DNA from: Wurfbainia villosa
Taxonomy: Eukaryota; Streptophyta; Magnoliopsida; Zingiberales; Zingiberaceae
DNA: 64,000 nt
NCBI GenBank assembly: GCA_025175895.1
Contig: CM045998.1
Location: 18,461,153 to 18,525,152 of the forward strand
Direction: 5' to 3'
The position numbers and the translations under genes were made by a program. Below are positions 47,349-57,939 of this stretch, piece by piece. Within the stretch, counting starts at the first letter, position 1. Each line of letters opens with the position of its first letter. Under the pieces are notes generated by a model that had not been told where the DNA came from, did no database searches, and saw nothing but the letters and a program-made list of their open reading frames with translations.

Positions 47349-48893
47349 TTTCGGCCACATCCACACACAACGTATAAATGTATATAACTAAAGTCACAGC
47401 AGAAATCATCACAATAGAGTTAAAAACTTGACATCGCTACATACCGGTATGACTAACCACAACATAAAGAAAATACTACAACAAATCTGAAATGGTATGT
47501 GTGAATACCAACAACTATCCAACAATACAAACCATCATATGAATCCAAGTCCATAACAAGACACCTACGATAACCAAAAGTCAGGACCCTCTGAAGTGAG
47601 ATGAGATGAGACAGAATCAGCCAGCGATGCTCCAAGCCTATCACCAAGTCTGCTACCTGCTACCTGGATGATAAAAAACCCAGGGTCTGGGATGGCGAGT
47701 ATAAACTCAGCGGTAATAATGGAAAATAGTGCATGTATCGCAGATATCATATGATAACCAACAATGTACTGTCTAAAGGTACAACAGAAATATGCCAGTA
47801 TGATATAACTACTGCATAAAACCCCTGATCAACTAAACATCATAAGTTACTGACATACTTGAAGATCTACAACGATGCAACTCATACAACCTGAGCATAT
47901 ATATCACAATATAATACATACAATATGGTAGAGTAATACTATTCTATAATCAACAAACCGCTTTACTAACATTCTATGTCAAATACAACAATGAAACTGG
48001 TCCATCCCATACCACATCATGATACTTGTCTAAGGTATCCAACAGTTCGACCAACTCTACACTGGTATCCCACACACAAACATATAGAATATGCAAGTAG
48101 CATGCCAGATGATGTACAATCAAATGCAACAACACAACAAGCATATATAGACTGTATCTATATATACTGATTACACACACACACACACACACATGCAAAC
48201 ACCATCACACATGGCAATGCAAATGCATGGTCATGCCTGCACACCCTACTCGCTACCACGATTCCAGTGTGGCCTAGGTGGCACAACATGACAACTGTCC
48301 CAACTCAACAACAACCAATACTCTCGAGTGGCCGAGTGGGCAATATGAACAAGTAGCAATAAGCTAAAGAGGTATAGGCTACACAATAGGGGTCCCTGCT
48401 GCTGGCCACTCCGACTGTCACTACCCATGTGTGGTCGAGTGTCGCACACCTAGGACAACTGCACGCTACTCAACTACCGCTATTAATAGTGGGTGAGTGC
48501 GGAACAACAAATACTCTTCCCTCACACCAATTACTACTACCACGAGTAATCGTGGAGGCAGGATGACTGACGACCCTCTCAACCACAAGGAAGACCAAGT
48601 CGCCAGCATCCATGTAAATGGAATGAATGTACAACCGCACATACATACGTCCACAACACACTCTCTATCCTACAGAGAATGATACACGACTGACAACAAC
48701 CAAGCTAGGACCTCCAGTCCGTAGCGACACGCTATCAACAAGCCACACGACCATACACAAATATATGATATGTAATAGATATATACAACATAATGATATG
48801 ATATAAAAATCAACTCAACATCTAGGACATCACCCACCCCGAATGATTTATCTAAATTGCACGATTTAATCTGCATCCGAACTTAGCTACGTT
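47349..48893 (-). mobile_element. Gypsy LTR G, second part (then interrupted by element C)
   Basis: It continues the LTR begun at 27544, with the same landmarks as the other LTRs but more diverged: CCTGGAT/ACCCAGG stem (47663-47685), a (CA)n microsatellite at 48171-48193 where A and B have (TA)n, and one hairpin-minisatellite unit near 48658. It stops at CTACGTT, where LTR C begins. The remainder of G, if present, lies beyond the window to the right. Confidence 0.75.
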
Positions 48894-50696
48894 TGTCATG
48901 CCCCGAGAGGGGGTACTTGTCCGATGAAAATCAGACAGCACCTCCCCTGTACTGCGAACAATTGAAACCTATATACAAGGCCCACACGGCCCACTATACA
49001 TTGGCCAACATGACCAGAACATAAAACACCACAATACATATAATATATGGGCCTCAGGCCAATAAACAAAGTAAATAAGAGGCCTGAAACCTCTAGACTT
49101 ACCTCTTCTGTCATCTTAGCAGGAATACACAACCACACACATAACCAAAATAAATCGAACAAAAAGTCCATATGGACATAATCAAATACCACCAAAACAA
49201 CCACGAGTATAAAGTACTACAAGTTTAAAACATAGAGTACTAGTGATAAAAATGCGAAAAACTGAAAACCAAATGACGGAGTCGTCAGATAAGGGGACTG
49301 GCAATTGGACCCTCCGGAAGGCTTCATCCTGAAATAAAATAGATATCAACGGAGTGAGTAAAACTCAGCGGATATCTAATAGTTATGCATAGTAAACTAT
49401 AAGTAGCAATAATAATCATGCTAGTACAGTTTCTCGACAATAAACAAACAAATACTTATATATACCTGAAACTGTACATACCCGAATCAACTAAGCTGAT
49501 ATAAGATACATCCATACAAGCAAATGTAGAATCACCAAAACAAACTTTATAATACCTCCTGTATGTGCATGGCAATCATATGCAACAACCAATAGTGCAA
49601 CAAGCAATGCATATAGTAAAAGCGTATGCACATGATGCAATGACCTGTGTCACCCCTGACGCCAGTCAAGCCGTCGAAATGTCATGTGTGTCGGTCGAGT
49701 GGGTAGGGCTGTGACAACTGTGCACTCTGCCATCACTACACCTATGTGGCCGAGTGGATAGGAAGCTAGCAGAGTATCACCCTCCTACCCTATGTATATA
49801 TATGGGGTACATCACCTCGTCTCATCTCCTCATCTCATGACAAAGGAGGAATCTCTGTCTACTATCATATCGCAATACCAATATCCTGAGCGACCACCGT
49901 GGAGCCCTGACAGAGCAACTACACACCCCCTCTTGAAATACCACTAACTCATGAGTGGTTGTGTGTAGATAATGTAACTGACGATGGACACAACTACCAA
50001 GTAGTATCACCTCCTATCGAGGAGCTGATAATCACCAGTCATGCAATAATGCAAGATGATGCATGTCACTAATGCACGATACGTCTGTCGATCCATGGCT
50101 ACCTATGGTATGTACCAATAGTAGCTCATATCAAATAACCTAAGTACATAAGTCTAAGTACACATGCAAGGTATATTCATTATTCATTCAATGTCCAGTA
50201 TGTAAGTTATTTTACTACTCTTAGTGCCAAATAAATAAATGACAAGTATCAACATGATAGAGCATCAATATAATAAGCATATGAAAAGGATACAACACGT
50301 ACTAGGTAGTGACATACCAGGGTAGTTAAAAGCATAGAAAACTATTACTAGCCATAGTAAATGATGCACAACAATATGACAATATCTAAAAGAAGATAAG
50401 TCAAAGATACCCGCCTGCTATGAAGAATACCAACAGTCTTTACGCCCATGGACTTATCTCGTATCCACATCCTGCAAACATCATTAATTGCGATTAAGTG
50501 CAAGCATACCACTACAAACGAATTGACTACTACATCATCCTTATATTTATATCCTTATCGAATACGAATTATAATTCCCAATCAGCCAATTCATCCTCAA
50601 TTGAGCTTACCTTACCATCCATAACTCGTTCCCGGCACACACAAACTCGCACAATCGCAATGGTACCGCTTCACTGCTGTTCACAACCCCAAACAG
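48894..50696 (-). repeat. Gypsy C 3' LTR, distal part
   Basis: It begins TGTCATGCCCCGAGAGG and shares with the solo LTR at 20971 the ACAAGGCC-ACACGGCC-CTATAC block. TGAGTAAAACTCA is at 49355-49367. Copia D is inserted after AACAG (50692-50696). The LTR resumes at 59491 with GACCTCACATCC. Confidence 0.85.
50692..50696. other. Target-site duplication of copia D, left copy (AACAG)
   Basis: AACAG precedes TGTTGGTGCAAT here and follows GATCCTAACA at 59486-59490. It is exact. Confidence 0.95.
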
Positions 50697-52269
50697 TGTT
50701 GGTGCAATTGACCAAAGTCATGATTGATCAGACTCGAGTGGAACTCGAGTAGAGTTTTGATGTTAGACAATAGTTCATAATGTGGTTTGACCACACGACT
50801 AGTGGATGGTATGGGACATCCAAGGTCATATGAGGAAGACTATTGGAGAAGTCCAAGTTTGATGACTTGGCAAGGAGAAGTCCAAGTATGGATACTTGGC
50901 AAGGGAAAATCCAAGTCGGTTAAGGGAGACCGGACACTTAGTGTAGAAAAGACCAACGGAGAGTTGGCGAGGGAAGTCCCGACAGGTCTGGGAGACTGTG
51001 CTTGGCAAATAAAGTCCTGAACAGGGAGTCTTGGTAGTGAAGTTCCAGAGGTGTAGCCTCTGGGCAATGAAGTCCCAGACAGGGAGTCTTGGCAAGGGAA
51101 GACTCGACTGATCAGAGAGATCGAGCTGGGAAAATGTAGACCCGAGAGCATGACGATAGCCAATGGAAGCACTAGAAGGCTAGCGCAAGGATGAAGAGTC
51201 ACGGACTCGAGGGATCCGGGAGGCGTGAGGCTAATGGAAGTGGGTTGAAGGCTTAGGTCTAGACTTAGGGTGAGTATCAAGTATGAAGGGATCATACTTG
51301 GGGTATTAAACCTCATTGTAGAGGTATAACAGTCGACTGGTAGGTTGGATCAGTCAATTAGGCTTCGTTTGTAGGCAAACAGAAGCAAGCTGGGCTCAAC
51401 CAGCGCCTCTACTAGAGGCTAGTCGAGGCGGCGCCTCGATTGGTAAGGTAGAGTCGAGCGGTGAGACTTGGGGAGTCGAGACAGTGCTATGGAAGCACTC
51501 GACTAGCGCCTCGACTGGAGGACTCGACTGGTTGTTTTGGATAGTGGCACAGAAGCGAGGCACACTCGACCAGCGCCTCGACTGGAGGCTAGTCGAGGCG
51601 GCACCTCAACTGGATCACTCGACTGGCACCTCGACTAGGTCCAACACAGGTATGAAGATAGCTGCTCAGAAGCAAGGCGACTCAACTGGCGCCTCGACTG
51701 GAGGCCTAGTCGAGGCAGCGCCTCGACTGGCGAAATGACCGTTGCAAATCCAGAAGCTTCGATGAAGCTTGAGGATCGAGGGCATCTTCAAGGATATATC
51801 TCTTGGAGGTTTTAGGGGTGATTTGAAGGGAGGTGTTGCTGCATTTCAAGGTCATCAAAGTCATCCCAAAGCGATCTGTGAGCAAGCATTCAAAAGCCCT
51901 AAATCTGTAACATCTATTCTTTTGCTTTTGTATTTGTTGTATTTGCTTGTTTTATTCTGTTCTTATTGTTGTAAGAGCCTGGTGAGAGGTTCCTCCACCT
52001 CCGGTGTGTTCTCCGAGAAGGAGAAGTGATATAGTGGTGGTGTGCATCACTAGAGCCCGCTAGGGCTCGCCCGTGGAGTAGGAACTAGGGTTCCGAACCA
52101 CGTAAAATCCTCGTGTTGTGTTTGTTGTATGTTTTTGTATTTGTATTTGTGTTTTCGCTGCGTACTAACAATTGTAGGCAAGCACGACGATCGAAATCCA
52201 TCAAGCGAATGAAATCGACGCGAAAAGCTATTCACCCCCCCCCCTTTAGCGACGCCAACGATCCTAACA
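50697..52269 (+). repeat. Copia D 5' LTR, TATA box missing
   Basis: It starts TGTTGGTGCAATTGACC and ends GATCCTAACA. It carries the inverted CTCGACTGG/CTAGTCGAGG repeats (51400-51735) intact. At 51770/51771 it reads GAAGCTTGAGGATC where the 3' LTR reads GAAGCTTTATAAAAGGAGGA, so the TATA box of the promoter LTR is deleted. The leader GTAACATCTATTCTTTTGC follows at about 51907. Confidence 0.9.
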
Positions 52270-52271
52270 AG

Positions 52272-52283
52272 TGGTATCAAACC
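52272..52283 (+). other. Primer binding site of copia D
   Basis: TGGTATCAAACC lies two nucleotides after the LTR end AACA. It matches the iMet PBS TGGTATCAGAGC at the first eight positions and differs at two of the last four by G-to-A and G-to-C-type changes. Confidence 0.8.
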
Positions 52284-52370
52284 TAGTTTGGCTCTAAGAA
52301 TAAGATGCACCGATATCTAACAAGTGGTCTTCAATCGAACTAATCGCCGAGGGAGCTAAAGCTAGAGGAG

Positions 52371-55300
52371 ATGGAATTTGAAGATGGATTTGGACGTGAT
52401 GTTCGATTTCCACCGCCCTATGGATTTGGAGGATTTGCGCAATGGAAGACGATTACTGAATTCTTCTTCTAAATGAACATAGAGGAGTGGTTCGCACTAA
52501 CGAAAGGGATCAAGACTCCAACGGACAAGAAGGGGAGAACTCTAGACCCGAGTAAATGGACTAAGGGGGAAGTCCAAAGATTCAAAGCCAATGAAAAGGT
52601 ATTGAACATTTTAGTTAACTTAATACCTAACAACATTTTGTGCAAATTAGGGAAGTTCGTAGATGCTAAAGAATTATGGAGCGAGCTTGCTAAGCTCAAT
52701 TGGGAAACTTCCCTGATTCAAGAAGATGAGGATAATGTTGGACTTTCCGAGCCGCAAAAACCGCTTTTTGCATTGCGGAAACCTCGATGTCCGGCCACGG
52801 ATTCGTGCGAAGATATATATAAAATAAAACATGTATGTGTTTAAAGATCCTAGATCTACCTTATATCTATAAGATAGAGTGTTACCCTCGTAGCGACGCC
52901 CTTCGCTTATCCCGCTCGTCCAAAAGCTTGCCGAAACTCAAGAGTGTCAAGTGTACACTCCTCTATTGGTATCCACACGGACAAATGGTGGAGAAACTCA
53001 ACCTAGAGTGTGCTAGCACTCATGAAAATTTCGGCCAAGAAGGATTGGGAGAGCAAGAGAGGAAGAACCAAGGAAGAAGATGAAGTTATGTAACTCACAC
53101 AAATAATTCTCATCTAATGAGAATAGTGGCCGACCACTTTTCTTGGGGGGGTTACATGCATGCATGTAACTCCTCCAAGAGCCAATGGCTCTTGGTCTCC
53201 CTCATGAGGTGGCACCACATGCTAAGTCAATGATGATGTGGAGCATCATCATTGGCCGGCCATGCCAAGTCATCATCATGACATGACATTTGGTCAAGTC
53301 AAACTTGACCTCTTATCTCCCATGGTTGATCAAATCCAACCACTTGATTCAAGTCAATTTGATTTAATGAATCTCTATTCATTAATTTAAATTCACTAAA
53401 TGAATCAAATCTAAATTAGACTCATTCAACACTTGAATCAACTTGAGTCTAACTCAATTAGTCTAATTTGGATTACTCTTAATCCAATTTGGTTCATCAC
53501 ATGAACCTAATCCTCATGGTTTATCATATGAACCTAATCTCTATCTAATTGCCCTTTGTGTGTGACCCTATAAGTTCTTGTAACGTTGGCAATGTCCCTA
53601 AACCGATTTAGAAACATAAGCAATGAGCGGTATCTAGCAACACATCATTGCTACCCAAGTTACAAGAATGTTGAGCTCCAACATTACCTTTGTGACTACT
53701 AATTGTGACTCTCACAATATGTGACAATGTCCCCCTATCCTTGACATCTAGATTGACCAATTGAGGCATAGACCGTGTCATCCTCGGTACAATCTATATC
53801 TTGAACTCTAAGTAGACTCACTCTAATCAAATGAGCTCAATATCTCATATTAACTCATTTGGGCATGGTCATGCACTTCGTGGTCTCACTCTATCAAGAA
53901 TATTGATGTCACTCCCGTCATATAGGAGGGATAGATCCCATCTATATCACTCACATCCCTCCGCATAATTTGTTACATACCCAGTAATCGCCTTTATAGT
54001 CCACCCATTTACGGGTGACGTTTGACGAAGCCAAAGTATGCAACTCCTTATGTAGGGAACCATGGTGACTTCAGGTCTAAGGACTAATAGTCATACTAAT
54101 AGCCACATGAGAAAATATATGACACTCATATAACGATCTATGATACTTTCTCATGGTGGGTCATTCAGTATACATTCTCCAATGCATACCCATGTGTCAA
54201 CTTGATATCTCATATCCATGACTTGTGAGATCAAGTCATCATGTTGACCTACATGCTAGTCTCTACGCATTAACATTGTCCCTGAATGTTAATACTTGAC
54301 TAGGAATGATTAAGAGTAGTGTTCTCTATATCATCTCATTATCGATTCAACCAATCGCTTAATATAGATAAGAACCTACTACTCAAGGACATTATTATAT
54401 ATAGTTATTTGGCACCAATACAAGTAAATATAATAACCATGCCTTTATAAATAGGAATATGATACAATAAAGTCCATACACCAATCATCACATGATTGAC
54501 TTTAGGGCTTTCACTAACAGATAAATCCAAAGAATTGAAATGTTCATCTTCTCAAGTGAGTGAAGATTTGGAAGATGATAGGTGTTCACCATTCGAAAAG
54601 GAAATTGTGGAAGCCTCCACTTCAAGGATTGAGGGGGAGGTTAGATCTTCAACCCTAGAACAAGAGCAAGAGGAGGAGTCCTCTACCTCCGGGAGGAATG
54701 AAGAAGAAGTCCAAAATTCACTTATCATTCAAGAAGGTAACTCAAATGAAATTGTTAAAGATAAAAGTAATATAACATGCTTTGAGTGTAGGGAAGTAGG
54801 GCACTATAAGAGTAAATGCCCAAAAAGAGTCAAGAAGGCTCAACTGACACTAGGGGTCAAAGAAAAGTCAAAGAAAATCAGAGTTCTAATTTGCAAGTGC
54901 AAGGACCATATAGTATGCTTCAAGTGAAACAAAAGGGGACACTACCGAAGCCAATGTCCTAGGGGGAGGCACCCTCAGAAGGGCAAAGGAGAGAGTACAA
55001 GTGTAGGGGGAGCTAAGGCAAACCCTAAGGTAAATTTAAATAAAGCTCTTCCTTTATCAAATGTTAGGAAGCATGATCATAATTTTAATGCACTTGCTAT
55101 TTTTCATGAAAAGTATGCTAGAAATAGGTTTTATTGCTTAGGTGCTAAACATGTTAATTTACCTAAGGACAATGCTAGATCCACCTTATCTAAGGATAGG
55201 AAGGTAGAGAACGATAATCTAGGCATCAACTCTAAATGGACTAGGTATATGCCTAGAAGAAATAACAATGCCCAAGGATTAGCCAAAAATTTGAAGATTA

Positions 55301-55821
55301 GGCAATTAGAATTGGAAAATCAATCTTTGAGGTCAAGGCTTGATAAATTGGAGAAGACCCTTAGGAATATTCAAAATCAATTTCAAAGGTCAAATGGTCA
55401 ACATTTAGAGTCAAAGAGTCAAAACCTAGGGTTTAGGAGGCAAGGTACATCCATGGATAAGCAAGGCTTGGGTTACAAGCCTAAGTTCAAGGTAGCCAAG
55501 CCTACTTACCATAATGTTTCATATAGTTATGGAACAAGTTCTAGGTATAGGAATAACAAGGTCACAAGGGAGGCTATCCCTCGAGTTGACCATGATATGT
55601 GCTTAATGGCTAGGGTTTCAAGGAAACCTAGGAAAGCCACTAATAAGGTTACAAGGGAAGTAATCCCTAGGGTTAACCTTGACACAAAAATGACTAAGGC
55701 TTCCAAGCCTAGGAGGGTCATAAGGAAGGTATCTAGGGAAGTTATCCCTAGTGAATACCTTGTTAACCCAAGGAGCTCCAATAGATATTGGGTTCCTAGG
55801 AGCGTGATCGATTCATGCTAA
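52371..55821 (+). pseudogene. gag: Copia D Gag, split by a solo LTR and two stops
   Basis: The frame opens at ATG 52371, has a TAA at 52470-52472 just before MNIEEWFALTKG, continues with capsid-like GEVQRFKANEKVLNIL and AKELWSELAKLNW, and is cut at 52735 by the solo LTR. It resumes at 54525 in the same frame. Then come an acidic Ser-rich part, a CCHC zinc knuckle (CFECREVGHYKSKC, about 54778-54820), a second knuckle whose second Cys codon is now TGA (54925-54927; CFK-stop-NKRGHYRSQC), a coiled-coil segment (LENQSLRSRLDKLEKTL, about 55310-55365) and three repeats around KVTREVIPRV (about 55555-55745). It ends NRYWVPRSVIDSC then TAA at 55819-55821. This C-terminal arrangement is SIRE-like. Apart from the stops and the insertion there is no frameshift, suggesting long selection on gag before it died. 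Confidence 0.85.
52736..54519. mobile_element. Solo LTR (1784 bp) inside copia D gag
   Basis: It begins TGTTGGACTTTCC and ends TTTCACTAACA, with exact GATAA duplications at 52731-52735 and 54520-54524. It is not homologous to the other LTRs in the window as far as I can see; the TGTTGG start suggests a copia family. There is no internal domain. Its strand is likely plus if TGTTGG is taken as the start, but that is uncertain. The short frame at 52835-53083 is not a gene. Confidence 0.9.
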
Positions 55822-57925
55822 ATGGGTTAGGATGTGTCAACTTGAATTGGTGGGATAGTTAACCTAACCATAGATAAGTTGGCACTTTAGGCTATTTCGA
55901 AGGTAATTGGGTACTTTGGAAATAAGATTGAATCTTATAACCTACAGGTTTTTAGGATGTGCCAGTATAATTTATGAAAGTTGAAAAAAAAAATTATTTG
56001 ATCAAGTTGGCATAATTAGGGTTAAAGGTCATAGTGTGCCATTTTGGGTTTTTGGCACATTAGGGAGATTAGTTGTTATATGACAAATATAGATTTAATC
56101 CTACAAATGGAAATTTGGGCTTAACAATTAGGTATTATACACCTTTATACTTTATTTGTCATGTTTTGATTGTCATATGCATGTCATGATATCATATTTA
56201 CTTCTTATCATATAAAATATCATAATCATGCTTAGGATTAATGTTTAATGTCATGTATGTTTAAATTTCATTTATATGCGATGACATCATGATTATTGAC
56301 ACATGGTTAATTATGTTATCATTTATGTCATAATCATCATTCATGCATTAATAAAATCAAGTTAAGGACAATGACATGATTTGAAGTCCCATTTATAAGG
56401 GAATCAAATAGTGTTGCCTAGAAAATGCATGAGACCTTAGTATAGGTATAACCAAAACTCACATCTCACATTAAATTGACATGTGAGTGTATTGATACAC
56501 TCTAGACACATGTGAGATGCTAGGAAATGAGTAAAGTTCAAGGTGCATAGATGTTGCATCCAGATGAACTCAAACTCATCTCAATCATAGGTAAAATCAT
56601 GACGAAAGCTAGTATAAAAGTTATGTATACTTAGCCCATAGACCATGATTGAAATTAAGGTTTTGAAAACATTTAAAAATTATTTTGAAAAACATTGGTG
56701 AACCCTATCTTTTGATAGCAATCACCATTGAGAAGATTGAAACAAAGTTGGCTCTAAACATTGAAAATTTCAATGCTTTTGAACTTTATATCTTTCTCAT
56801 AATTTAAAGGTTATTTTCATAGAAAACTATTTTTTCCCAATAGTGTATGGCATAAGTAATGTGTGGTTGAAATTTCATGATTTTTTGAATTTTCTAGAAT
56901 TATTTATACATTTCTGAAGTTGGTCTAAAATTTTGGTTTTAGAAATTTCAGACATCAGTCGAGGCGGCACCACGACTGGAGCTAGGTTCAAACGAGCCTC
57001 GAATTGAGCTATACGAATTAACCCTGAACTTATGTTAAACTGCCTTGAAATTAAGCAAACTATTCTGAAATTAAGCAAACTGCCCTGAAATTATACTAAA
57101 CCACCCTGGAACCTTGGACTTATGTTAAACTGCCCTAAAATTAAGCAAACTGCCTTGAAATTAAGCAAACTGCTCTAGAATTATACTAAACTGCCCTGGA
57201 ACCTTGTTAAACCACCCTGAAACCATGTCAAACTGCACCATTTTTGGCTTACCAAAGTTAGTTTAAGCCATCTAACCATAACCCTAGGCTAGATAACTAC
57301 TCCTACACCTCTAATGTGCTTAGACAAGCTTTGAAAAGGTGAGTTTTTCATTGGAAATGAATTAGAGTACAAATCAAATTTTAATGATTGTGAAAGTTCA
57401 AATATGAATCTTTATCCTAATTTTCTAGTGTTTAAGGGTACTATTGGCTTAGGAACTCTCCAAGGACATTGTTGGTGCAATGGTCTAGGGGGAGTAAGCC
57501 TTTAGGGGGATATTATCCATTTAAGTATGATGGATGATGTTTTATCACAAAAAGTGGGAAATGGAAGTTTGCTTTTCATCTAGTGATAGATCACTAAGGA
57601 GTATGAAGGTATTCAAGATGAATGTTGACCAAGGAGGAGAAAGACAATGAAACATTGAGAACCTTGGTGGACTTTTTGATGTGTGTCAAGAAGGGGGAGA
57701 AATACAAGGGGGGTAAGTTAGGATTTTAACTTAGGATACCTAAGTTAGGCTTTTAACTTAGGATACCCTAATATACACAAAACCCTTAGGATACCCTAAT
57801 ATACACAGAACCCAAAAATTTCAAAATTTGAAATTCTATATTGGGAACACTTCGTGATGCTTTGGCATAAGAAGTGTCAAGTTGGGTTTAGGGGATAACC
57901 TAACTTAACGGTATTGTCAAACATC
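55822..57925 (+). other. Copia D non-coding tail in place of pol
   Basis: About 2.1 kb of AT-rich sequence lies between the gag stop and the PPT. It has no pol motif in any frame. It holds short tandem repeats of the form AAACTGCCCTGAAATTAAGC (57040-57235) and a repeat around TTAGGATACCCTAATATACA (57715-57810). A single echo of the LTR motif, CAGTCGAGGCGGCACCACGA, is at about 56956. Confidence 0.8.
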
Positions 57926-57939
57926 AAAAAGGGGGAGAT
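57926..57939 (+). other. Polypurine tract of copia D
   Basis: AAAAAGGGGGAGAT directly precedes the LTR start TGTTGGTGCAAT. It is the same tract as in copia E. Confidence 0.92.
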
